From Monosporascus cannonballus (lineage: Eukaryota; Ascomycota; Sordariomycetes; Xylariales): DNA of 64,000 bases. The notes beneath the pieces were generated by a model. The model searched no databases, was not told the DNA's origin, and saw only the letters and a list, made by a program, of their open reading frames with translations. The stretch spans positions 1 to 64,000 of the forward strand of contig QJNS01000252.1 of NCBI GenBank assembly GCA_004154925.1, written 5' to 3'. Below are positions 48,892 through 58,651 of the stretch, one piece after another; positions within the stretch are counted from its first letter, which is position 1, and each line of letters starts with the position of its first letter. The translations under genes were made by a program, and so were the position numbers.

Positions 48892-50735
48892 GTCGTCTTT
48901 TGCCAGTGGAATAGCTGGAAGATGAATAGAAGTCGGGAAGGGACCGCAAGGCTTTTATCGAATCGTAAATCGATCATCGTAATAAAGGGCATAATGCCAT
49001 AAACGGATATAATGTATCACGTCTTATTTTATCTTCATAATTGAGAGAATGTTACAGTAACTGCCTTCAACGTACCCTTGTGTCTATGTGCTGGTATTAC
49101 TAACAACCTGCATGATTTGCGTAGTAATCGCGCGGCGCGGTAAAAGGGGAATCCTTCTCTTGGCAGCAACTTTACGGGTCTCCTCCGCTTTTTGCTGACG
49201 CTGAAATAATATCCACCGTTGTATCCCTGAATTTGTCCCACTGATATATTGTCCAAATACGATGCCCAACTCGCCGTGCGTCCTACCGGCTGGGTTTGGA
49301 ATGACGGAACTGGCACCAGCCTAAACTCAGAGTGCAATGTTGAACCTGAAGGGACCTGCTCTGTGTCTCCCGTTGCAATCACTTAGCATCCGCGTGTAAG
49401 GCGTCAAGGTAGCGTTGATGGGTGCCCCAGACGTTGCACACGCCGCGAGCTAAGACGACCGTCTCCCACTAAAGCCGAGTGAAGGGAGCTTCGGCCGTCA
49501 AGACCCACAGACTGGTGCCTGTGGCAGATAATGCATCTAGGCCGCTCGGCAAGCGACGCATACCCTTCGCTTCCCTAGTTAGATATACGGCACAAAAATA
49601 AAAAGGCTTCATTAAATCGAAGCCCCCTTGGCCTAACAACATATTAAGGTATAGGTAGTCGGAACGCCAACTTATTATAAACTTAGGCCTAGTGATCCAC
49701 TGCTGAGCTACCGCGAAGATTTTGGACTGAACACACCGTGTCGGCAGTTTCCGTACGCCGCAAGTCAACTCCCCCGAAGCAATCCAGGTAAAAGGTGCCC
49801 GCAACGGCCTCCAAGAAATGTCCGTCACATAGGGACCATCGTAACAGCCTTTTTTCGTGTCATGTCCTGGCTTCTGGGTGCCCGTCGCCAACCGTCGAAG
49901 GGGGTGCTGCTGTTTTACATGTGCACTTTGCGTATAAGCTACCATGAAGATTCGGGCGCGAGAATGATGGTTACAAGGATCGATATCGGGAATGTCTCCT
50001 GTATTGCATAATGCATGTACCAAGGCCAATCGCCAAGGCGGTGAAGGTTCGAAAACCCACGAAAAGCACCCACGATGAAGAACTGGTCGATGACACAGCA
50101 TCAGTTGGCATAGGTCGTCAAGTACGAGACCTGCTGTGTAGCCTCTCTGGTCCGAGTTTCACCCAATCGCGGCTTAACCTTTTTGAACCGGACTGGACGG
50201 GTCGTGAATGCTCAAAGTATTATAAAGGGCCAGGGATTCCCATACCTGTATTGCTTTCTTGCGTTTCCCCCCTATGGTCCAGAGTTCGGCTTTATTGATG
50301 CTAGCCGATCCATTCCATCTCACGTCGTGATAGCCGAATATGCAAGCTTCTCTTACGCGAGAGGGCGATGAGAGGGCCGGGGACGAGCTTGTGACCTTTG
50401 CCGGCTGACAAAAGTTAGGTGCAACGGCCTTTCAATATGCCAACAGTGAGAAGATTTGGATTTCCGCTGTCCCTATTCTGCTAGCCTGGCAATCCATAAG
50501 GGGATACAGTGACACATTGTCGTCTCGCACCACGTGGGCGAGGGGACTTCGCCAACCTATTCCAACCCAATAGCACTTGACCCGGCTTCGCCATCTGGCA
50601 TGCATCTTCTCCGGCCGTCACCAAGATTACATCATCCTATCAAGGGGCTTCCTCTTCTCCACAGCAAGGGCCTATGGTGACAAGATGCCGGGTTTCCATA
50701 CCATCCGAACGGAAGCGGACGCCCTTTTTCCTTTT
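48892..50735. other. Intergenic region, no supported gene
   Basis: The longest frame (49,469-50,101, -, 210 codons from ATG) has no recognisable domain and no clear composition bias; I give it little weight. The 115-codon minus frame at 49,035-49,382 is similar. A palindromic CCTTTTTTCCT-like run lies near 50,725. Otherwise nothing is seen. Confidence 0.4.
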
Positions 50736-50900
50736 TTATAAACAGGCAGATACCTCTCCTGAGAGGTTCGCCAGGAGAGAGTTGATGAGGTCATCTGGGT
50801 TGAGGACCTTGGAGGCAGCCTCGGAAACCACATCCTCGACCTCGGCGAGGGATGGCGCGTCCGCACAACTGAAGACAACGATATAGTAAGAGTAAGTCAT
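50736..50900 (-). CDS. Possible small protein, 54 residues
   Basis: From ATG at 50,900 the frame reads MTYSYYIVVFSCADAPSLAE and continues with Leu, Asn and Ser to ANLSGEVSACL. Composition is protein-like: a hydrophobic start and then an acidic amphipathic segment. It resembles no family I can name. It could be one exon of a longer gene or a chance frame; the same frame is open upstream for another 28 codons with Pro-rich content. Confidence 0.3.
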   Translation of the reverse strand: MTYSYYIVVFSCADAPSLAEVEDVVSEAASKVLNPDDLINSLLANLSGEVSACL

Positions 50901-52343
50901 TGTGAAGGCGGAAACGGGAACCGGTGGTGGGAGGCGCGGAGGGCTAGAGGGCGTCCGCGTCCCACCTCGTCCCCCTTTTCGCAAATCCGTGAAAAGGAAG
51001 AGCGCCTCGGGCGGCGGTGTTATAGCCCCGATTATCTAGACGCACACTTACATACGACCATACCACGTGGAAAACTCGGGATCCCGTCCGCTCTCCCCTA
51101 GATAAACCGCGTAGGGCCAAGATAGTAGTTGGGTCGGTGACGACCAGCGAATCCCTGGTGTTGTATGTCTGTTGCTTTTTGCTGTTTGGCGTTTCTTCTT
51201 TCCCTGCTCTTTTTCCTAGTCTCGCTGCATGGTTGCTGCTCACCGTCTGTTCGAGGTCATGGCATTACGTACTCCCTTAGGCAGGCCACTTCGCCTAGCC
51301 ATTGTCCTTTAGTAGCAAGTACGCTTGAGGAATATCCTTGCCTCCATAGCAGAAGGGATAGATAGATGGCGCTAGCTAGCGTCCATTAGACTCTGCCGAA
51401 GGTTCCCTGCGTAGTCTGAAGTATTAAGAGATATATCCCTAACCATGGAGACTGTTCCGCTAACTCTCTGTCTCTTGATATCAAGAAAAGGGGTTAGCTA
51501 CCTACGCCCGTCAATATGTATGGCTACCTAGGTACATATGAAGCACCAAGACATGTTACGCTCGAGTAAAACATCTAGGGCTACTCCGTACGTTCGCGCT
51601 GGACTGTATTATAATCCAGTTATTCCCTCCATTATGCATAGTGTACCTATCTATATTTATGTATACTATCCCAAGTAGGAAGGGACATCAACATCGAACG
51701 AAGCACTGAAGATATGTGCAAGAAGTGCTCTTTCATTTGTTCATGTCATTCTTAATGTCCGGGAAGCTATCAGTTCTATATACTTCGAATGCATAACATA
51801 GATGTCGTATACCCATCTCCTCTCGTCGTCGTGTCCGCCTCATGACAAGACATCGCATGAAACAAAGATGGCGTCCTGAAAATCATATGCACCGTATCGT
51901 CCCCCGGTCCCAAATGCTCCGATATGATGTTAACACCCGATAACTCCTAACTCCTAATCTAGGGTTCCCATGCCCTTGCGGCCACTGAGAGGCTTCGGCG
52001 GTTTATATGGTATTTATATCCTTGCCCCCTTAAATCAATGACTTCCAACCCAGAAGCCCATAGAGGGGCGAAATCTTCAATCGTGCCGCTAGAGAGCAAC
52101 GGACCACAGCCCTAAAAGTGCTTTGGAGGACGCTGACCCCCATTCAAGTGACCAAATTCAACCGACATCAACCACGAGGGATAATTTTGGGGGGACGTCG
52201 CACTTGCCCTCATGGGTCCTCTTACTTGGGTCCGGGGCAGCGTGCCCGCGTTGGTAGCCGATGAATAACGACTAGAACGCGTCTTGTCGTATGTTGCGTG
52301 TGGCTGACACAGGCGTATCCTCCTCCTACTCCTGACAGCCTCT
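50901..52343. other. Intergenic region, no supported gene
   Basis: A short + frame at 51,165 begins with a Phe/Leu-rich signal-like stretch but then turns into ordinary noncoding-looking sequence. 51,400-52,050 has many short palindromic and AT-rich bits but no gene, RNA or repeat that I can support. Confidence 0.45.
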
Positions 52344-53519
52344 CTAGCGACCAAGGAGCGTCCGACCTGCCCTTGTGGATGCCTGGTACTCCGCGAGGTG
52401 GTGTCGGGTGCTGCCGATGGAGTCCTTTCTGTTTAATCCGGGTCCAGGTTCTTCTCTTTTTTCGCGATGCGTCCTCACGCCTTTGCGCCTGGCTTGTTTG
52501 GTATGGCGTGAGACTGTCTCCTCAATCGCTTTGTCCTGCAGCTCGAGGCTGGCCCTGGTAGCTTCTTCGTCCACTCCGTCGTGTAATTGGTCGGGTATCG
52601 GCACGGTTCCGAGCTCGCGACGTGTCTGGGAGGCTTTGTTGCGTATCGCCAAGCTCCGCATGAGCCAGTCGACCCACCCGGGCGAGGGCGGCTTCCAGTT
52701 CCCGACGTCGCGCAGGAAGCGCTCCTGCTCGGCGGGGAGGTTGAGCCACACCAGCGGCTGGCCGTTGTGGATCTTACCCTCGATCACGAAGTCGCCCGCA
52801 CCGGCTGGGCAGCTCAGGAAGTCGGTGACAATGACTGGCTGATACGCCGGAATAAGGATATGGAATTTCACGGGCCTGTGCCTGTTCCTCTCATAGGAAG
52901 GGTTCTCGGCCAGCTCCTTTCTGACAGCCAGCATGAACAAGAACAGCGCGTCGAGTTGGTTGCTCCAGCCGCAGAACCTGCGACCGAGTCTCTTCTCAGA
53001 GACAAGCTTGCAGAAACCGGGATACCAGTCGGTGTCGGGATGATAGACGAAGATCCAATGAGATTCCCTCTTTCCGGAAGTCGCATCGAGTCGCTCTCGA
53101 ACCATATCGTAGACGTATTGGGGGAAAAGCTGCTGGGCCATCAGGACGGTTTGCGCTTCGAGAGTCTGCCCTATCTCCTGCAGCCGAGCGGCGATGAGTT
53201 TCAAAGCCTGGTTCCCTTGATACTGCTGGACGGCGTGCACGCCGAAACCGATTGCTGAGCCGATCATGGTGAATCTGGCTATGAGAGCCACCTTATCGCA
53301 TGCCGACTCGGTTACAACTTGTAAGCTGGGAATCAAACTTTCCGTCTTATCGAGGAGGCTAGCAGCTTTGCTGGTTACATCGCCGATTTTTATGACCTTT
53401 TCGTAGGCTTCGACTGTCCTGGCGACCGGTCCAATAAAAGACGCCGCTACCTTGATCGCTTCCTTGCCGTACCTCGCGGCATCTTTGTTTTTGAATACAT
53501 TGGCCAGAAATTCAGACAT
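52344..53519 (-). CDS. Unidentified 391-residue fungal protein
   Basis: A single long ATG-initiated frame starting MSEFLANVFKNKDAARYGKE. The first 75 residues are predicted mainly helical by eye. Residues about 78-97 (VALIARFTMIGSAIGFGVHA) are hydrophobic with a Gly-spaced pattern and could be a membrane or glycine-zipper segment. It is followed by another amphipathic helix, LKLIAARLQEIGQTLEAQ. The middle is a globular-looking part with WIFVYHPDTDWYPGF, FHILIPAYQPVIVTDFL and GQPLVWLNLPAEQERFL. The C-terminal 90 residues are charged and Arg/Lys-rich, probably disordered. I do not recognise the family and assign no function. Isolated: more than 1.4 kb from the nearest supported neighbour on each side. 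Confidence 0.75.
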   Translation of the reverse strand: MSEFLANVFKNKDAARYGKEAIKVAASFIGPVARTVEAYEKVIKIGDVTSKAASLLDKTESLIPSLQVVTESACDKVALIARFTMIGSAIGFGVHAVQQYQGNQALKLIAARLQEIGQTLEAQTVLMAQQLFPQYVYDMVRERLDATSGKRESHWIFVYHPDTDWYPGFCKLVSEKRLGRRFCGWSNQLDALFLFMLAVRKELAENPSYERNRHRPVKFHILIPAYQPVIVTDFLSCPAGAGDFVIEGKIHNGQPLVWLNLPAEQERFLRDVGNWKPPSPGWVDWLMRSLAIRNKASQTRRELGTVPIPDQLHDGVDEEATRASLELQDKAIEETVSRHTKQARRKGVRTHREKREEPGPGLNRKDSIGSTRHHLAEYQASTRAGRTLLGR

Positions 53520-55654
53520 AATGAATGAAGACTGGCAGACTGGTAGGGCGTAAATTCGAACGCTATGGGCCTTCGCGTAGGAGGAGAGACCCTTACTTAG
53601 CGGAAGGAAGAAACACCGACTTAGTTTGACTTCGAGAGGGAACCCAAAGGGGTATGCGAAAGTCGGTGGGCACTCGCGCTTCTCACCGTCAAATCGCGTT
53701 GCGCTTTGGCATCTGATTGTGACTGCACAAGTGGGGCATGCGACGTGTCTGTCTCTTATGCATCTTTTTCAAATGGGGCTGGGCAAACGAGGCGAGAGAT
53801 GAACAGCTACACTGAGCATCCCCCGGCATCTCTTATCGTCTTGTGGTTTGTATAATTCATAACGTCCCAACATTTATGCTACGCATATGCCTATATAATG
53901 TGCGGGGTATGCATCAAACCTCGATCTATGCTTCAAGCGGGGTTAGCCCCTATTGCCAGTTGTGATTTGGCGATCTGGGCGGGGGAGGGGCTGCTATACA
54001 TATGGAGTTAGGCCGCAGAACCTAGCTAACGTGGGTGCTCAATTGAAGCCTCGCCAAGTCACAAACTTCGCATCATACACGAACATTGAAAGATTCCAAA
54101 GCTTTCCACCATGGCTGATTCCACTGAGGGCAACAGCCCCGTTCGGACCTGGCGGTGTCAGCGATGCCACTGCTGTCGTTGGAAGGCTTCACCTGGACCA
54201 TGAGACAGGCGAGATGGTTCCGTCATGGATCTTAATTTCCAGCTGGTTGCCTCCTAAGGCCGTTCTCCCTAGGCAGACCTCCCGACTTACCATATCATAA
54301 CCCAGTTCCTATTATGAAAAGAAACGCTCGTCCTTGTAACAATCTCATCCAGCACAGGCTTATTGGCCTAGATCTGGGAGTATGGCCGAGTGTGGTCAGG
54401 CTGAGGGCAGACACATTGCTCCGTTTCGCTCAGTAGTGCTCGCACTGCATACATGTGGTCTCTAGCGTTGGAGCATTCGGCATCCTGAAAGACATCTCCT
54501 AGATTGGTCAGTGACAATTGAATCGGTTGTGAGATAAACCCCGTAGGGAACCGAGCTGTTCCGCAAGCTCTTTAGGGGCCAAACTTGGTCGGTTTCGAGA
54601 AGACACATATCATAGTAGACGGAAGGACAGCTAGGGACTTGTTCGAACTCACATATGATAATCCTATTCGCATTAGATATAAAGATCTCGTGACGGATCC
54701 AAAATCTTTCGAACCAGCAGGGGGCCGAGCACAGAGCTTATCGAGCGCATCTGGCGATGATCGAAGGAAGGAGTGGGATGCCTGGATCCACGTCAGCAGA
54801 ACCCTCCATGAGAGGAATGTAGCTATGTTATAGTTTGTAGCTGGATATATAGTAATATAAATCGTATGAGTTCTCACGGGTTCAAGGCTTACTGCCATCG
54901 CAAGCTCTCCCACAACGGTCTCTATTGCTCAATGAAACTCACATCCTCGTCGCTCTCATCATTAGCCACAACTATACTGAAAGTCAGTAGCGAGTAAGAC
55001 GTAGTTCAGTCTCATCTGTTGTATCAGGTTAGTATCTCAGACATAACTTGTCCCTCAGTTTGTTCATGGATCTTTCAAGAACAGCTCTCGGTAAAGGGGA
55101 GGCAATCCAATCCGAAATTACTTTGGAGCTCCACTGCAATGAGGATAGGTAACAGGTTGTTTAAAGCCCATAGAGTGAGCTTTTGTTTCGCTTGGCCGAA
55201 TCGTCTATGATTATCCGTCAAAGCCAACTAGGTGGATCGTAGACAAGAAAATGGGGATCAATCAAGCTCCGGACAGGCCAGGAGGCTTTGAGTCTCGCTA
55301 CTCAGCCCATTGTAAAGACATAAGGAGTGCTATCAAGTCATGAATCGTAACAATCCACTCATTAGGAGTCGGCTATTGTCTCTCCTTTCCGTGATGCTTT
55401 GTGAATGGACGATACAAGCCAACTTGCAACAAGGATAGACCAGGGAGAGTGGCCGCCTCCCACTGTAACTCGGCGTCCGAGCTATAGGGGTTAACAACGG
55501 GCTTGTCTCTTATACAAAGACCATTGTATAGGCTGGTCAAAGACATTCAAATCTTCATAGCTCTGGGGTATATATAAAACGGGTGGTACCTCTCAGCAAT
55601 TGCCCGTCAACGCTGCATCATCATCAGGAAGCTTTGTCCATTATCATCTCGATC
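53520..55654. other. Intergenic region, no supported gene
   Basis: A + frame near 54,585-54,833 reads FEKTHIIVDGRTARDLFE, which looks protein-like, but it starts at TTG, ends after 82 codons and has no partner exon that I can find. It may be a relic. The remainder shows nothing, apart from a TATA box at its right end. Confidence 0.4.
55567..55577 (+). promoter_or_regulatory. TATA box upstream of the 184-residue gene
   Basis: GGGGTATATATAAAACGGG lies about 80 bp before the ATG at 55,655. Position and strength support transcription to the right and favour that ATG over non-ATG starts closer to the TATA box. Confidence 0.6.
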
Positions 55655-56209
55655 ATGGGTCTGCCGCTGTCAAACTTCCCCTCCAAAATGTCGACGGCTA
55701 CCACGGAACCGCAGACCGGGTCTAACAACGTGGCGGGCGAGGGGCGAGCTTGCACAGAAGCGGCGTTCCCCGACCTCAGTTTCGTAGGCACGGGGCGGGC
55801 CATGGCGCTGCCCTTGGGCTGCTGGGTCCAGCTCAACAGGCGGACCGGCTGGCCGGCCGACGGCGCCGTCAGGCATCAGCCAGTGGGTACCGCGACGGGA
55901 TGGGCGTGCAGGTGCCGCGAGCACTTCGGCTCCGACGGGGAGCTGGTGGGCAACGTAATGCTGAAGATCGCGCTCGAGGACCACTGGCGGGGCTCCCCGG
56001 CGGCGCGGGACCGCTCCGTCCCCGGCGCGCTGCGGCTCAACGCCCTGGTCCGCCGGCAGGCAGGCCTCGTTGGCGTCGGGTGCCCCCCGAATCTCTGGGA
56101 CGTGTTCCCGGGCGTCGTGCCGGGCCCGCCGCCGTTGTTCGAGGCGATGTCGCGCCGGCTCTGGGGGGAGGACGCCTTCCATATCAGCAACCCGGACGGG
56201 TCGTTGTAA
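55655..56209 (+). CDS. Unidentified 184-residue protein
   Basis: ATG-initiated (MGLPLSNFPSKMSTATTEPQ) and downstream of a strong TATA box. The body is G+C-rich and has well-formed sequence: FPDLSFVGTGRAMALPLGCW, GWACRCREHFGSDGEL, VMLKIALEDHW, LNALVRRQAGLVGVGCPP and a C-terminal LFEAMSRRLWGEDAFHI. It has no signal peptide and no transmembrane segment. The antisense and +1 frames are also open because of the high G+C content, so coding status rests on the promoter, the ATG and composition. Not recognised; no function proposed. Confidence 0.6.
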   Translation: MGLPLSNFPSKMSTATTEPQTGSNNVAGEGRACTEAAFPDLSFVGTGRAMALPLGCWVQLNRRTGWPADGAVRHQPVGTATGWACRCREHFGSDGELVGNVMLKIALEDHWRGSPAARDRSVPGALRLNALVRRQAGLVGVGCPPNLWDVFPGVVPGPPPLFEAMSRRLWGEDAFHISNPDGSL

Positions 56210-56806
56210 TAGGTAAGCCGGTTACCTAACGCGTAGAACCCCCTTATCACTGCTGTAGCAAGGTCAAGGTAAGCTGTGCAGTTAATCGAATAGTGAGACA
56301 TGGTACCTCTCGTGGTTGCCTGCTTTCAAGGCGGAGATAATTCAGAACAAGGTCAGTCTATTTACGAATAGGTTCACTTCGGTTAACCAAGTACTCTGAA
56401 TCCAAAATTATGACAAAACGAATCTAGCATGACCACCTCTTCGCCGTCTTCGATATCGGTGACGATTGGGAACAAAGTCGCCTGAGATGGCAAGCAGGTG
56501 GCAATGATTTACGTGGCGTATTCAATGACATATTTATGAACCAAGGAATTGAGATCATCCTCCACTCTACTATAACCAACTTCGGCACCGGCGACATTCC
56601 AAAATTTGTAAGATGGAGACTTCTTGTAAATGATATCATTGAACTAACGTTTGAAAAATAAACGAATAAAGCTCTCGAAAATTGATAAATGTGCTGTCCC
56701 AGCGCCGAGTAGATGATATGCCATATGCCACGCTAATGATGCTTGTATGATTTCGCCTTATATTTTTAGTCCTCGAGGACCAAGATCCCAACGCCACATG
56801 TAGCCC
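56210..56806. other. Intergenic region
   Basis: Convergent gap between the 184-residue gene and the glycosyltransferase-like gene. A 71-codon minus frame (56,424-56,639) has no supporting feature. Nothing else is seen. Confidence 0.5.
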
Positions 56807-58651
56807 CTATAATGAGAGCGCCGTCCACCAATAGTCGCCATCAATGTTGACCCATCTCTTTTCCTCCATCGACTTCTCCCAGCCCATGATCACGGCGATC
56901 AGCCGGCAGCCCATCGCGCTCATGGTGCAGATGACGACGTCGCTCGCCTGCCCAAGAACGGCTAGGTCCATCACATAAGCTCGACCGATCAGCCCTCTAA
57001 GCCGCATGGTCTCGTCTGACGGTCCTAGCGGCGCCTGGGAGGCATCAACCGCGTTGACCTTGTTTGGACTCGGTCGGCCCAGATTCCAGAACATGCTGGC
57101 AAAGAAACCGCCTTCCCAGCCAAAGGTCTCGTCCACGTATTTGTGCATTACGTGCGGGTCCGGATTTGCTTGGTTGATCTCTTGCTTACTAGCAAGCTTG
57201 ATCTGTTCCTGTGCTCGGACTGAGCTCGAGAACTCTTCACTCTCGTACACCAGGGGGTCATCCGAAGCGACGACCGTGAACGAGTGCTGCCTCGCAGCGA
57301 TGTCCTCCTTTCCTGCGGATCCGCTAGCGTTGTGATATTTCTCCAAAATCTCGCTTGCTTTGTCCGTGTAGATGTTGAGGGGGATATATGCTCCGTTATA
57401 CTGATATTCGTACGGATGCACATCGCCATGACGGACGTGTACCCCGACGATGGTGCCACCGGTGCTGCTCTCTAGTACTTTGGATCTCGCTCTGATCTCG
57501 TTCACACGGCGAGCTACGTACGGTTCATCGTCGTTGTTGAGACGGAACAGAGCATCGAAGCCTGTCCGGGCAAGGTCATAGATGGGCCGCTCCCGATCAA
57601 CATCGTTTCGCCTGGGTTTTTCGTACTCGGCAGTAAAACTATTACCGAATGTCTCGCGCGCCGTCGCAGCAGATACCACAAGGTGTTGTGCTTGGTGTGG
57701 ACACGGCAGCATTTCATGCCGCGGAGGAGGGCTGCACCCTGTTGATGGCGGTGTCTTAAACATGTCGGTGTACTTCCCATATGCCCACCTCGAGTCGTCG
57801 ATGAAGAATGAGCGCTTTTCCTTTTGGGCAAGGCCGTAAGCCATCCATAACATCATCAGGGTATTGCCCAGCCCAGCATCCGGCGATTCAAGCACGAAGG
57901 TTAACGACGTCTTGCAGGTTTCTTTGTCGGTGATTAGTCCATCCTCACCTTCTCCTAATAAATGAGCACTGCGAGCGCGGGTTAAGGCCTTTCCCGACTT
58001 GCCACTGACGCCTGGAAGCAGCCCGCGTTTCTCGGCTTCGCTAACATCGACGAAGTATGGGTCTCTATGGTAGTAACCCGGCTCGGCTTGCTGGGAGGTG
58101 AAGCTGCGGCCATGCAGCTCCCTGACGCGTGCGGCTACCTCGCGACATTGAGCACAGAGGTCTGAATATTCGCTCACGCTTAGGGGGAAACCCGCCGTGC
58201 GCGGAATGGAAAAAGTCCATTTCGATTTTCCATGCCGGTCTGTAACGGCAATCGGGATAGGAAACTCCGGCAACTCCTCTTGTCCAACCATCTCGAACTG
58301 TTCGTTTTCCTCCAGCACCCAGCCCACAAGGGGGACACGGACCTTCCCGTTCAGCAATGAGTCCGCAACATAGAAAACCACGAGGAGACTAGCGACCCAA
58401 GCAACAAGTCGAAGGACTCTGCTCGGTCTTGGTGCCGTGGACGACTTTCTTGGCCGAGGGACTAATGCTGGCAAGCCCGGCGAAGGCGGAGGGGAGAACA
58501 TCAAATGGTTGAAGTTGAAGCGTGACGATGTTGCTGACAATGGACGACCCTTCTCATGCTGATATGATGCGGTCCGGCGTAGATTGAGCCGCGGCGGCGC
58601 GACTATCATCTTAGTGTGCGTACCTTGACTGAGATCCAACGTAGGAGCCAT
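56807..58651 (-). CDS. Type II membrane protein, fucosyltransferase-like
   Basis: A 614-residue single-exon protein. Start chosen at MAPTLDLSQGTHTKM; an upstream in-frame extension of 40 codons looks noncoding. A short Ser/Pro/Arg-rich cytosolic tail precedes one hydrophobic segment at about residues 79-97 (VLRLVAWVASLLVVFYVADS), the layout of a Golgi type II enzyme. The luminal part has LESPDAGLGNTLMMLWMAYG, then VGVHVRHGDVHPYEY, a basic HVRxGD-type motif of nucleotide-sugar-binding GT23/GT11-like fucosyltransferases, and near the C-terminus DVVICTMSAMGCRLIAVIMG, resembling their final donor-binding block. I infer a glycosyltransferase related to alpha-1,6-fucosyltransferases; donor and acceptor are unknown. 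Confidence 0.75.
   Translation of the reverse strand: MAPTLDLSQGTHTKMIVAPPRLNLRRTASYQHEKGRPLSATSSRFNFNHLMFSPPPSPGLPALVPRPRKSSTAPRPSRVLRLVAWVASLLVVFYVADSLLNGKVRVPLVGWVLEENEQFEMVGQEELPEFPIPIAVTDRHGKSKWTFSIPRTAGFPLSVSEYSDLCAQCREVAARVRELHGRSFTSQQAEPGYYHRDPYFVDVSEAEKRGLLPGVSGKSGKALTRARSAHLLGEGEDGLITDKETCKTSLTFVLESPDAGLGNTLMMLWMAYGLAQKEKRSFFIDDSRWAYGKYTDMFKTPPSTGCSPPPRHEMLPCPHQAQHLVVSAATARETFGNSFTAEYEKPRRNDVDRERPIYDLARTGFDALFRLNNDDEPYVARRVNEIRARSKVLESSTGGTIVGVHVRHGDVHPYEYQYNGAYIPLNIYTDKASEILEKYHNASGSAGKEDIAARQHSFTVVASDDPLVYESEEFSSSVRAQEQIKLASKQEINQANPDPHVMHKYVDETFGWEGGFFASMFWNLGRPSPNKVNAVDASQAPLGPSDETMRLRGLIGRAYVMDLAVLGQASDVVICTMSAMGCRLIAVIMGWEKSMEEKRWVNIDGDYWWTALSL

Noticed and set aside
52587..53258. 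223-codon plus frame antisense to the 391-residue gene
   Set aside because: Lower-quality composition, non-ATG start and fully nested opposite a better frame with ATG start.
55670..56301. Minus and alternative plus frames over the 184-residue gene
   Set aside because: Arg/Pro/Ala-rich G+C shadows without promoter support; the frame with ATG and TATA box was preferred.
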